Assembly (NCBI GenBank): GCA_963575745.1
Contig: CAUYUJ010003559.1
Location: 286,423-350,422 of the forward strand
DNA from: Prorocentrum cordatum
Taxonomy: Eukaryota; Sar; Dinophyceae; Prorocentrales; Prorocentraceae
DNA: 64,000 bases
Direction: 5' to 3'
Shown here: positions 52,586-63,415 of the stretch, in pieces
How positions within the stretch are numbered: position 1 is the stretch's first letter
How the letters are laid out: each line of letters starts with the position of its first letter
The notes under the pieces: generated by a model
Seen by the model: only the letters and a program-made list of their open reading frames with translations
The model's database searches: none
Told to the model about the DNA's origin: nothing
Program-made: the position numbers and the translations under genes

Positions 52586-53252
52586 CCACCCCCTTATCGC
52601 TGGACCCCATTTTTGGGCCAACCCGACACAGACAGATGACTCAAACGAGGAATGCTTAGCGGGACCAGTGCCTCGCTGACACGTGGACCTCTGACTTGAA
52701 GCATGTGCACATAACGTGATTGCCCCTATTGCTTGTGGATGGTGCGGATACATTTGTGTGACACGTCTCCAGAGGGAGGCATTGCAGTGAAACGGTTGCG
52801 TGCTAGGGCCCGGCACGCGTCCGCATGTTACAGAGATCTGTAAAGGCAGCGCCCAGGGCGCAGGGGAAGCGTTCACTCAATGTTTGCCCCTGCCGTTGTC
52901 GCTTCTTCCTCTTTGTGTCTGCTTTCTTTCCCCTCCCCTGACCTGCCCCCTTGCCCCAACTCCCGCCGAGAGTCACGTGTTCCATGACCTCTGTATTTAT
53001 GCTATATCTGTGCTTTTGTATACTTCCTTCGCAGCTGTTTTCAGCGCCATCGCAGTGCAACGTTCCCCAAGGAATATTGTAAACTGGGGCCGCACCATGG
53101 CCATAGCAGCAGGTGCTCAAATCGCGAGTGCGGGCCTGAACGTTTGCAGCTGGATGACAAAATGTCGTCTCGCTCTGCACGGGGAGCGGGAGAGAGCAGG
53201 CATGACGGCAACATCAGCAGTGTTATGCATGCTAATCTATCCACGTATTTGT

Positions 53253-54420
53253 CGGAAGGGGGAGGCCCGGGCCATCTGGGCCTTCTTGGAGAGCCCTGGG
53301 GCCTCCCGCTCCCGCTGTGGCCCAGCTTGGGCCTGTCCTAGGGCTCTCTTGGGCCGTCTGAGGCTCGTCCCGGGCAATGATCGGGCTCCCTGGGGCCGTC
53401 GTGGGGCTCTTTTAGGTGCCTCTTCGGCGGTCTCGGGGCGGTCTTGGGGACGTCTGCGGCCGTCTTCGAGCATTGGAAGCCCGAGAACGCAAAAAACATT
53501 GAAGAGAACGACCGAGCTCAAGGATATGGGCCTCTTCGGGCTCTCTCGGGACGCCTCTCGGAGAGCTGTTGGGGGCCTCTTGGAGGCCTCTTGGACTGTG
53601 TATTGGCCGTGTTGGGCCCATCTGGGGCCACCTTGGGGCCATCAAGGCCGTCTTGGAGCGCCTTGGGGCCTCCCGCTCCCGCTCCGTAGCCCAGCCTGGG
53701 CCTGTCCTGGGGCTCTCCTGGGCAATCTTGGGCTGCTCTTGGGCAGTCTTCGGGCTCTCCTGGGCCGTCTTGGGGCTCTTTTGGGGGCCTCATTGGCGGT
53801 CTTGGGGCGATATTCGGGGCGTTTTTGGCCGTCTTCGAGCGTTGGAAGCTCGAGAACGCGAGAAAGCGACAAACATTTGAACAAACATCTGGAAATCGAT
53901 AATGTGGGCCTCTTCGGGCTCTCTCGGAATGCTTCTCGGAGCTCTCTTGATGCCTCTTGGAGGCCTCTTGGGCTGTGTATTTGCCGTGTTGGACCCATCT
54001 GAGGCCACGTTGGTGTCATCTGGGCCATCTTGGAACGCCTTGGCGCCTCCCGCTCGCGCTGTGTGGCTCAGCTTGGGCCTGTCCTGGGGCTCTCTTGGGC
54101 CGTATGGGGCTCCTCCTGGGCAATTCTCAAACTCCCTGGTGCCGTCTCGGGGCTCTTTTGGGAGCCTCTTCGGCGGTTTTGGGGCGGTATTGGGAGCGTC
54201 GTCGGCAGCCTTGGAGCGTCGAAGGTCAAAAACGCGAGAAAGCGACAAACATTAGAAAAAGCAAATGAAAATACATGATTGTGGCCTCTTCGGGCTCTTT
54301 CGGGATACTTCTTGGAGCTCTCTTGAGGTCTCTTGGAGGCCTCTTGGGCTGTGTATTTGCGGTCTCGAACCCATATGGGGCCACCTTGGGGCTATCTAGG
54401 CTGTCTTGGAGGAGCTTGTC
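53253..54420 (+). repeat. Dispersed repeat B, right copy (~375-bp units)
   Basis: It begins GGAAGGGGGAGGCCCGGGCC, as at 34981, and follows the left copy closely through CTTGGGGCC units, with spacers near 53476, 53848 and 54227 (periods 372 and 379 bp). One frame remains open across the units (52800-54002), encoding Gly/Leu/Ser/Trp-rich text that I reject as a gene. Confidence 0.75.
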
Positions 54421-55074
54421 GAAGTCCCCGAGGGGTTCTGGGAGCTTTTTGGGGCAGCATGGGAGCTCCAGGGCCGTTTCGAGGTGCTCTGGGAGCGGTC
54501 TGGGAAATCCTGGTCCTCCCATGAGCGCTCGGGCACAGGGCACCGGGCGCACTGGCCTCGTGCACGGGGAGTCTCATTATACGCTCATCAAATTTACGTG
54601 TATTCGGGGATCTTCTGACCCGGGTCAATCCAGACCCGGGTCAGCAGGAAACCAAAAAACTGCAATGCAAACACAAAAACTGCAACGCAAGTCTTCGCAA
54701 ACCCGGGTCAGCCAATATGCGCGACCGCCTCGCGGCCACGAACGGCTCGCTAACCCGGGTCAGCCACAAAAGGTCTTTGCAGGATCCTGCAGGATCCGGA
54801 GCCCTGGCTGACCCCCGATTGCATTGACCCCGTCGTTTGAGCTCCGATGTATGTATACATGGGGTGATCCGGCGTGGCAAGTTGATGGCCTGAGTCCGTG
54901 TCACCAGGCGCCTCGAACTTCTGGATCTGAGCAGCCACGCTGCACAACATGAGGGCGACATTCCCCCAGCTTCTTCGCCTAGGTCACAAAGCTTCGCGCG
55001 TCGCGCCCCACGATGCGCGTCGCCTGGCTACCCTCGCGCCCTCGCACCGTCGTCATGAAGAAGACAGGAGAGCC
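54421..55074. other. Intergenic region with CCCGGGTC palindromes
   Basis: Mixed sequence without a gene. Apart from the palindromic repeats listed separately it holds GCGCGTCGCG-type sequence near 55000. Confidence 0.45.
54615..54765. repeat. Palindromic GACCCGGGTC repeats
   Basis: GACCCGGGTCA occurs at about 54617 and 54632. AACCCGGGTCAGCC occurs at about 54702 and 54752. The 10-bp core is a perfect palindrome in the first two copies. Confidence 0.75.
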
Positions 55075-55295
55075 CAGAATCGAATCGATTGGTCGGATCG
55101 GCGATCGAAATGAGTCGGATCGGCGGAAATCGGCAGCAAAGTCGGGCAAAGTCGAACCAGCAGAAAACGGCGGGCAACTGTGCCTCGAATCATAGGTCTG
55201 AACCCAAATCGGAATCCCAAGTCACATCGAATCGAAACCGAAAACAATCGAAATCAGATTTCGAATCGAATCGGAGGAATCGAAACGAACCCTGA
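55075..55295. repeat. AATCGAA / GGATCGG-rich low-complexity patch
   Basis: More than a dozen ATCGAA, TCGAAT and TCGGATCGG elements in 220 bp. No ORF with meaning. Confidence 0.65.
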
Positions 55296-55663
55296 GAAGG
55301 CGCCTGCCTCCCCAACCCGAGCCGCGATGCGCAAAACACGATTCTCTCTGCGCCCCTGGGAGGGTGCCCTGGGTCCACGTGCAGCTGGATACCCGCAGGC
55401 CTCCCAAAGGCGGTCCGTGCAGATGGGGTCGGAGGATCGCGCCGCATCGGCGATGCATCGTGGGCGACGCCGGCGATACTTGAATCGGCGACGCCGGCAT
55501 GGAGAACATGGGCCCCCTCATCGAACAGCATCGCGGATGCGTCGCGATACGGCGCGATGCTCTGACCCAGCTGCTCGAACCCCGCTGAGGAGGCCCGAAA
55601 TCTCTCCCGCTCCACCTGGATTCCCTGCGGAACTGTCTAAAGCTCCTCGCGTTGGCAGACTCA

Positions 55664-55683
55664 GGGGGGGGGGGGGGGGGGGG
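55664..55683 (+). repeat. G20 homopolymer
   Basis: Twenty consecutive G on the plus strand, followed by CAGTAGGAGGAG. Likely to form G-quadruplex and prone to length error in sequencing. It lies just outside the 3' side (minus sense) of LINE-D. Confidence 0.95.
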
Positions 55684-56102
55684 CAGTAGGAGGAGATGAG
55701 ATGAGGTGAGCAAGCGGCCTAAAGCCAGGGCGGTCGAGCTACCGCTCGGCGTCGGAGGCCTTCGTATCTTGGGAGACCTCCTCGAAAACCCCGTCCAGGG
55801 GCTCTTCGGGCCCCTCATCGGCCTCCTTGCACAGACGGCGGAGCCCATCAGCGCGGATGGCTGGCAGGTCCCCTCCAGGAGGCCGAAGGCCCTCAGCACC
55901 TCGGCTCGGGACGTCGTCCCCCCCAAGGCACTCGCCCCCCGAAGCCCACCTCCCCCCAAGTCCAGAGCCGAGGCGCCAGGGGCAGGATCTACAGGGCCAA
56001 AAACCGAGGCCAGCTTCACACGGACAGCGAGCGGCACTCCCTCGAGGGGGGGTCAAGGACAGGTCCTTCAGCCCTGCCTTGCCAGACGGGTACTTACTCT
56101 CC

Positions 56103-56813
56103 TTAATCCGCGCAAGCTGCCACCTCAAGCCCGAGGCCGCGCTCTCTCGGAGGCGCGGCCTGAAGAGAGCTCGAGTCGGCCGCTCCACGCTGAAAAGAGG
56201 CACCGCAAGCACAACAAAAGTTTGTGGCCTGGCCATCTTCATGGCCCGACCTCGCATTGATCGTCGCGTGCAGCATCGGGTGGCCATTGAAAGAGAAACC
56301 CATGTCTCGATAGGCCTCGAAACCCTCGGCTGGCAACTGCAACACGGGCTCGCACGCTGGAACGGCAGCGGGGGCGGGAGCAACCACGCCATCGGGCCGC
56401 GCCTCTGTCGACGTTTGCGCCCGTCCTCTGCCTGCCGCATACAGCTCCATGAGGTCACCATGGTCCTGGCAGGCCTCACCGCCCCCAACCAACGCGTGCA
56501 AACGCCCACTCCACCGACCCACCTCACGAGCGGCCTCAACAAGGCCACGCCAGAGGAGGTACTCGCTCTCCCCCACTCCATGGAGGGCGGCACCACGCTT
56601 CGCAAATTCATCGGCGGCATCGTTGCCCCGCTTCTCCCAAAGGGTGGTGCGATCGTTCTGCGCATCTACTATGCTGCAATGTGCCTTCGTCTTGTGGGCA
56701 ATGAAGTCGTTCGGCTCAAACGCCGCCCAGAACGGAGCCCACATATGGGCTCGGGGGTTCTCCGCTCCCGAGCCCGCTCCAGGGCCCGCCCAGAGCGTCG
56801 ACACAGTGCCTTT

Positions 56814-56852
<39 letters not shown>

Positions 56853-57283
56853 GTCTACGGGCGGCAACGCAACAAGGGCCAGCATTTGGACTGCAAAGTC
56901 CTCGGCCTCCCTCAAAAACTGGAAGGGGGCCTGGTCCTGCGGGACAGGCCCGAACGCCGCTGACAAAACCTGGCCAAACCTGTCACAGCTGACCACAGAC
57001 CAACCAGCCCTGGAAAGCGTCCTGGAGCTCGGGAACAGCGCGGACCCGTCCAGGAACAGAAGGCCAGACAAATAGCCCGACGCGGGCCGCTGAAACCAAT
57101 GGATCGCTTGCTGGTCAGGCCTGCTCTCGGGCAGCTCGAACACGGGGCTGGGATCAGGGAAAACTCCCCTGGCAAAAAGTTCACCCGCTTCAAAACTCCA
57201 AGCTTTCACCCTCTGGGCCCGCCTCAGCAGGTCGGGAGACACGCGATCCCTCCGCAACGCTGCGTGGGCATCACACTGCGCAG
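56103..57283 (-). pseudogene. LINE-D RNase H with internal (TA)n expansion
   Basis: The open frame runs 57449-56103; element text begins after the GGA tract. ELFARGVFPDPSPVFELPES matches LINE-B. RNase H shows FLDGSALF (first Asp), REAEDFAVQML (Glu) and GNDAADEFAKRGAA (last Asp). In the third motif, where relatives have LYIDCKGTV-like text, this copy reads DLYIYIYIYIYIYIYCKGTV: an in-frame TA expansion with the Asp codon replaced by TAT. NFCCACGASF near the end is the conserved C-terminal CX2C. Inactive by loss of the third acidic residue. Confidence 0.75.
56817..56849. repeat. (AT)n microsatellite inside the RNase H reading frame
   Basis: 33 nt of perfect AT alternation at the position of the third catalytic motif of LINE-D RNase H. 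It keeps the frame and encodes Tyr-Ile repeats on the minus strand. Confidence 0.95.
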
Positions 57284-57312
57284 TAGGAGGAGGAGAAGGA
57301 GGAGGAGGAAGC
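57284..57312 (+). repeat. (GGA)n tract between LINE-D and LINE-E
   Basis: AGTAGGAGGAGGAGAAGGAGGAGGAGG-type repeat of about 29 nt, shorter than the tracts at LINE-A, B and C but in the same position between two head-to-tail elements. Confidence 0.85.
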
Positions 57313-57415
57313 GTTTGCTGCAAGAACGATGCCTGGCGGTCCCCGCCCCAGCTCGCCACATGTGAGACGGATGGGCGGGCACTCCACCTCGGGGTGCCAT
57401 CCCGCCCCTTCCAGA

Positions 57416-59050
57416 TCAGTCCATGAGGCGCCCCCAGAACGCTGCGCACTTCTCCTGCACCAGGGAGCGCGGCTCAGCCTCCAGGGAGACCTTCACTGCA
57501 TAAGGATTTTTGCCTCGGCGCAGGAGCGAGAGGCGGCACTCTGCGGCGGGGTTCGCAGGGGCCCCCACGCAGGCAGCCAAGAGCTTGCACCCCCTCTCGC
57601 TCGAGAACACACCGCACCGATCGCAGAATGCATACTGGCCCACGCGGTGCAATTCGCGCCCCAAGGCCGCACCGCGGAGGGCGGGAGAGATGACGCCTTC
57701 CCCATCCCCCCGCCCCAACCCAACACCCCACCGACGATCCACCCTCATCTTGCCCTGGCAGGGCCTGCGCGCCAACGCGCGCCTGGTCTTGCTAGAGAAG
57801 GCCTTTCGCCCGCACGTCGAGCAACGCCACGCCCCCCTCCTCCAGAGGAGGACGTGGGCGCGGGCCCCTTCGGGCGGCCCTTGCCGCCGTCGGCGGGCTC
57901 CGCTGGAGCCCGCGGCAGGCCTCCCCGTGGAATCCCCGAAGTCCGCCGTAAGCCCCGTCACCCCCGCCACCAGAGTCAACACCGCCTGGACCTCCGCAGA
58001 GCGGGTGGCCCAGGTCTGGGCCTTCCACGGGGGGACCTCCTGCATGTCGGCCCCAAGGCGGGCCTCGCAGTCTGCCATCTGGTTCCCTTGAAAATCGAGA
58101 AAACTCTCGTGCGAGTCATCCTTTGGCCCGCTAGCATGGGCTTTTACCTTGACGGCCTGGAAATCACCTTCCTGACTGAAGCTGTCCTGGATCTGGGCCC
58201 AGATTCTGCCCCAGAGGTCGGCGTGTGGCCTCCTAGGGCTGCAGCACCAGCTGGGACCTCTACGGAGGCCTCGAATGACTGAACTGTTGTCTACCCCTAC
58301 CCTCAGAGGCGGGTGAGCGCTATTCAGCAGCTTGAGCAGTCCATACAGCTCAGCACGCAGGACGGAGGCTAGGCTACGCAGCCCTGGGAGGGCCCCCCGC
58401 ATGGCCTTAACAGCCCCCCCGTCCTGGTCCAGGAAAACGTAGCCCCAACCGAAACTCTTAAGCCCTGGTGGGCCTCTGGCCGATCCGTCGGAGTAGGCCC
58501 ACCCTGAGACCAGCGGGGGATTAACAAAATCGGGGTTCTCCTCCTCCAGGGCAGAAATCCAATCAGACTGCGGGTCCTCCAGGGGGTGCTCGTGAAGCCC
58601 ACGGGAGAAAAGGAGGGGGCCCGAGGTGGAGGATTCAGCACGATGCACGATCCCTTGGAGGCCCTCGTCCTCGGCTACGGTGGCTCTCGCTGCTCCTCTA
58701 TCTGGGCAACAAAGGAAACGATGGTGCTGGCATCCGACTTCAGCGCCGCAGGCTTGACAGGACCTGTCGCCCCCGAAACCCGCGCGCCAGACCTTGTCCT
58801 GGGTCCAGAAGTCGCGGCCCATGTAGGCCAGGATAGCCGATCGCCTCTGCGGCGACCGGTTAGCCTTCCGTCGAAGGAGAGCCCTAATAGGCTCGAGGAA
58901 GGGGCGGGTGATCCCGAGGTCCCTGGAAGCCGCCCAGGAGGTCATCACCGCAAATTCCAAACGGGACCAGATCAGCTTCTTAAGACACTGCGGTGCTGTC
59001 CTGCGCAACTCCCACTGCTGCCCGAGATGGTCGGAGAAAACATGATAGGC
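57416..59050 (-). pseudogene. LINE-E ORF2, part 3: zinc knuckle, RNase H, C-terminal Cys domain
   Basis: Text enters this frame near 59040 (YHVFSDHLGQQWELRRTAPQ). Numbered from 59008: knuckle CQACGAEVGCQHHRFLC (84-100, CX2CX7HX4C). RNase H: GWAYSDGSARG (Asp 174), LRAELYGLLKLL (Glu 220), VGVDNSSVIRGL (Asp 240), GNQMADCEARLGA (Asp 313), all acidic residues present. Further on are WRCSTCGRKAF and FCDRCGVFSSERGC, the paired CX2C region also seen in LINE-C and LINE-D. It ends FWGRLMD at the stop 57416. The RNase H looks functional in itself; the frame break upstream is the defect. Confidence 0.75.
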
Positions 59051-61127
59051 AGGCCACGTCCAGAGGAGTCTGAGTGTGGCCCAGACAGCTGAAGCGGGTC
59101 CTTTTTATCTGCCTCCAGGGGTTGCTCCCAGGCTTGGCGGCAGCGGCCGCCGCGACAGCTCTGCGCCACCCCGCAGCCATGATCTCCTCATGGCTGCCAG
59201 CAAAGATAGCCTCCGCCCATTTGAGCAGTGGCTTCGTGCAGGCATCGACCAGGGGGTCGCAGCGCAGCGTCCACAGGCGGAGCAGTCGGTCCTTACCGAT
59301 TGCGTTCCCGCCCAGCGCCGAGGCCATGAGCGCCCTTGCTCGGGTGAGCCGAGTCGGGCCCATTCCGAGGCAGACCGCCCCATACAGCACAGAAGGGAGA
59401 AATCCCATGCGCGCAACTTGAAAGGTGCGCGCGCCCTGCTTGCCCAGGCTTGATAACTTACTTCTACGCCGCCTAGCGCTCCCCATCCTGGCATCGCCTC
59501 TGGTGCGCAGCGACACAACTCCTCCTCCCGCCGAGTCGACTCCGAGCTGCGTGCTGCTGGCCTGGACCTCCAGTCCAAGGCTGCGGGCCCAACCTTTGAT
59601 GCGGGCTCTCAAGGGGCGCTGCGCTGTCAGGATGAACCCCTTGCCCGTTGGCTTGTCTGGTCGGACCCTGGAGACTGGGATCCCACGGGCCTCCATCTCT
59701 TCTATATACTGGGTTGTGGCCGCATGCACCGAGGCCGAGACATCTGCCTCCGCACCTCGGGCCTGAATGCTTAAACCGTCGACAAAAAGCTTCATCGGCA
59801 TGGCAGGGTGCTCCTGCGCCAGCCCGTCTACGACTGACAAGATGGCTAGCTTGAGGCATCTCGTGCCCCCGCTGCTACCCGCAATGACTGCTGAGAATGT
59901 GGTGGCCGAATGCACCGACACCACGCCGCGGAAAGAAACAAAGCGCCTGGCCGTGTATATCGAGATTAAAAGCTTCAAAAGCTGCAACCGAAACTGGTGC
60001 TTGGGCGCCTCGGCCCAAAGCAAGTACATTGTGACATGCTCGAACGCCTTCTCTAGGTCTAGGACCGCCGTAGCCGTTACCTCGCCAGGCTGGGTCCCTT
60101 CGTCGAACAACATTTGCTGCCAAATCGCTTCCTCTGAGCCCCCTCCTGGCGCCGCGAAGTCGTAGTCTCGTCGAATCTCCCGCTCCCAGTCATGGAGCTG
60201 ATGCGAATGCGCGCGCTCCACCAGCCGCGCGGCCGTGGTGAGGAGGCCGATGGGCCGAGTCCCCCCACCCTGCTTGGCCAGCAGGAAGTACATCACGTAG
60301 CGCAGCTGGGGGGGGGGGCACCTGGCCGTGCGCGACACGTATGCGACGAAGGCTGCCAGGAAGGCAAGCCCTTCGTCCCCCAAGCTGACGAACCACCTGG
60401 GGTGCCAGTTGTCTACCCCGACCCCCGTGTGCTCTGGGAAGGCCTTGCATATGGACCTGATGTCGTCCGCCGCCGGCTCGACCATGCTATGCTCGAAAGT
60501 GGCCGATTCCCAGGGGCGTGGGAGCTCGCCTCGGCTCTGGGCGCCGTGAGAGGTCCAGAGGTCGATCCACTTCAGCGCCTCCAGGTCGACCGCGGCCTGA
60601 GGGCACGTCATGTCCAGGTTGGTGTGCCCTCGGGCCCCAAGCGTAGGGTCGACCCCCTGGCGCCACTTCGACATGCGATGGACGAAGCCTGCACCTCCTT
60701 GTGAGCCGTCCTTAAGCCTCTGGCGCCACGCCTTGGCCCTCTGGTCTCGGAGTCCCTGCTCGATGACGTGGGCCTGCTGCGTGGCCCGACGCTGCAGCTC
60801 CATCGCCCTGGGGGCATCCTCCCAGAGCGCGTCGCCGTCCCAGGTGAGGTCGCCCAGCGCGAGGAGCTCGGCGTGCACCGCCTTGGCGTCGTCACCCAGC
60901 GCGTCGCACCAGCGGGCTGCCCCGTGGTGAAGGCGCCTGCGCAGGCGCCGCCACTGGTCGGCGCACGGCTGCCAGTCGCGCCTCTGACGGGCCGCCTGCG
61001 CCAGCCAGACGATGTCCCCGACGCGGCTGGCCACCCAGCGCCATGCCCTGGAGCGCGTGGTGCCCCTGGGCCTCGCATGCGCCTCTGGGCCTGCGATGGG
61101 GGCTCTGGCCCATCGGGGGTGACCCCC
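58980..61127 (-). pseudogene. LINE-E ORF2, part 2: reverse transcriptase (motif C altered)
   Basis: Numbered from 61247: GVGVDNWHPRWF (275-286) and FLLAKQGGGTRPIGLL (321-336) are pre-palm landmarks. Motif A is VLDLEKAFEHV (Asp 397), B is FSAVIAGSSGGTR (451-463) and C is MKLFVDGLSIQ (Asp 490, Gly 491; codon GGT at 59775-59777). As in LINE-A, the second motif C Asp is Gly with the same GAC GGT codons. Text loses sense after LGHTQTPLDVA near 59045, where part 3 takes over. Confidence 0.75.
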
Positions 61128-63415
61128 CCCTGCCCGTGTAGTCGGCCTCGCCGACGAGGTCGTGGATGCCCTGCAGGTCGTGCTCGGCCGCCGCCGAGAA
61201 CACCGCCCACAACTCCTCCAGCTCGGCGTCGCTGTAGTTTGCTCCACTGTCGAGGATCGGCCATGCTGGAGGCCCCCGCCGACAGCCCACGGGGAGGCGA
61301 GTCGGGAAAGCCCGAGGCTTGACCAGCCTCCAGCCTAGCCGCTCCCGCAGTGACCTCTCCGCCGTGATGGCGACGGGGCTGCGCGGGGCGGTGGGCGCGT
61401 CGAGCACCTCCGCTGCACCGAAGGCTGACGCGATACGCGTGTCTACCACGAAGTAGTCGATGACTCTTCCGCCCCCCTTGCCCTGGCAGGTGGGGGCGGC
61501 CGAGGGGAAGATGGTGCCCCCAACGTCGGCCACCCACCCCGTGGCCGTGAGCGTGTCGGGGGTGTTGTTGAAGTCAGCCTGGAGGACCCATGGGATGTCG
61601 TAGGCCCTCACGAGCTCGCCAATGGCGTCCAAGATGGACAGGTTGCGGACGGTCCAGCCCTCGGAGACCCAGAAGTAGGCACTGAGGACCATGAGGCCTC
61701 CTCGAAGAAACCCAGGGGTCCAGGCCGCCGCCAACCTTCCTGGCGATCCTGGCGGCGAGAAGTCGAAGGTGTCCACGCCTTCGAGGCAGGTGAGGCCCAC
61801 GCAGCGTGGGGCGACGATCCCCACCCCAGCCACTCTGCCGCCCCCTGGCCCCACCGCTGCGGGCGCGAGGGCGACGGTGAGGTGCCTCTGGAAACAGCTG
61901 GCACTAACCTCGCCGACGTAGTCGCTGGTGAGGCGGTGCTCCTGCACCAGCATGATGGTGTTTCTGCCCAGCGGCATCTCGTCCAAGTGGTCGACGAGGG
62001 TGCCCCAGGCGCTGCCGTTGAGGCCTCTGAGCACCATGCCAGGCTTGGCGTGGCGCCCCTTGCCTCGAGATCTGGGCCCCCAGTGTCCCTCTCCCCAGCT
62101 GGGCTGCGTCGGCCACCCCCCCGTCGGGGGGGCCGAGCTGGGGGCGCTCGTGTCGAGATGCGTCGACCACCCGCACGTCTGCGGCTCTCGGTTCCACGAG
62201 CACATCGCTGGTGGCAACGACCACCCGCCTGTCGGCGGCACCAGCGAGAGGGGCGCATGGGGAGAGGCTTCGGCCACCCGCGCATCCGCGGCTCTCCACT
62301 CATGCGCCACTGGGGCCTCTGCCGAGGCGGTTGTGGCCGTGTTCGAGGCTGAGCTGAGGTCCATGTCGGGCTTTGCCTTGCGCCCCTTGCCTCGCGGTCG
62401 GGATTCCAAATATTCCTCTCCCCAGCTGGGCTGCGTCGGCCACCCCCCCGTCGGGGGAGCCGAGCTGGGGGCGCTCGTGTCGAGAGGCTTCGACCACCCG
62501 CACGTCTGCGGCTCTCCGTCCCGCGAGCTCATCGCTGAAGGCTTCGGCCACCCGCCTGTCGGCGGCATCAGCGAGAGGGGCGCATGTGGAGAGGCATCGA
62601 CCACCCGCGCATCCGCGGCTCTCCTATCATGCGCCACTGGGTCCTCCTCCGAGGCATCAGTAGCCGTAGTCGAGGCTGAGCTGACACCCATGCCAGGCTT
62701 GGCGCGCCACCCTCTGCCCCGCGACCGAGGCCTCCAGTAGTCCTCTCCCCAGCTGGGCTGCGTCGGCCACCCCCTCGTCAGGGGAGCCGAGCTGGGGGCG
62801 CTCGTGCAGAGAGGCGTCGACCACCCGCACGTCTGCGGCTCTCCGTACCACGAGCTCATCGCTGAAGGCTTCGACCACCCGCCTGTCGGCGGCATCAGCG
62901 AGAGGGGCGCATGGGGAGAGGCTTCGGCCACCCGCACATCTGCGGCTCTCCACACCTGCGCCTCTGGGGCCTCTTCCGTGGCATCCGTGGCTGTGCTCGA
63001 GGCTGAGCTGCCGCCCAGCCGCCGGAGCCACGGCGCGAGCTGCTGGCGGCGGAGCGCGTCCGCTCCCCTGAGCGCCCTCCGTGCCCAGGTACTCGAGGAG
63101 GAGCTGTCGCCGTCCCCGTCCAGGATGTCGAGGCCCTCCTCTATGGCTGGGACGTGGACGCACGTCCCCACGATGAAGGCGACCCGCTTTGGCCCAGGCT
63201 GCCAGCGCCTGCCCGCCCTTCGGGACAGCTCCTTCTGGTCGGGCGCAGGAGGCGCCCCCCTTGTAGTGGTAGTGCTCGTAGAGGTGGTGGGGGTCTCCAC
63301 GACCCCGTCGATGTCGTGAGGAACGGCTGGCGCTCCTCGCCCTCGCGCGGCAGCCTTGCCCCGACCGCGGCGTGGGCGCTGGCGCCACCGTCGCCAGCCT
63401 TGCGGGGCTGGTCCC
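61125..63415 (-). pseudogene. LINE-E ORF2, part 1: repeat domain and EEP endonuclease
   Basis: The frame is open from 63675, but text above 63416 overlaps ORF1 and is its shadow. After an Arg/Gly/Thr-rich leader come three 109-residue repeats (about 63010-62030), then VLRGLNGSAWGTLVDHL (EEP start), LVQEHRLTSDYV (catalytic Glu), WVLQADFNNTPDTL (Asp/Asn) and GRVIDYFVVD. The terminal motif is APRSPVAI, where LINE-A and LINE-C have SPHRPV, so the catalytic His is missing. It ends with DAELEELWAVFSAAAEHDLQ before the G8 break. No in-frame ATG exists near the ORF1 stop; ORF2 is +1 relative to ORF1. Confidence 0.75.
62030..63010 (-). repeat. Three 327-bp in-frame tandem repeats in LINE-E ORF2
   Basis: The landmark CTCCCCAGCT recurs at 62091, 62418 and 62745, exactly 327 bp apart (109 codons). 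Each unit encodes Ser/Thr/Ala-rich text, AADVRVAEASPHAPLSLMPP, then EPQTCGWSTPLCTSAPSSAP and GWPTQPSWGE, so each unit is itself an imperfect duplication. Copies differ by few substitutions, implying recent expansion with the frame kept. Confidence 0.85.

Larger units (their letters stand above)
50860..53252 (+). other. 2.4-kb insertion between repeat A and repeat B
   Basis: The left copies show A and B contiguous at 34979/34981. Here A ends at GGGAAGGAAG (50859) and B resumes at GGAAGGGGG (53254). The simplest explanation is insertion of 50860-53252. GGAAG at both edges could be a 5-bp target duplication, but the site is GGAA-rich, so this is weak. No inverted termini are seen. It contains the gene-like frame 50946-51872, TATTGCA repeats and mixed sequence. 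Confidence 0.45.
55690..57283 (-). mobile_element. LINE-D: 5'-truncated LINE 3' fragment
   Basis: In sense orientation it starts right after the (TCC)n tract at 57284 and lacks RT and endonuclease. It contains RNase H and the C-terminal Cys region, then about 400 bp in other frames with text such as LRAFGLLEGTCQPSALMGSA. The 3' side ends near CTCCTCCTACTG and a C20 run. Confidence 0.7.

Noticed and set aside
52800-54002. 400-codon plus-strand frame across repeat B
   Set aside because: Gly/Leu/Ser/Trp-rich text repeats with the satellite period, and it starts in unrelated sequence of the insert.
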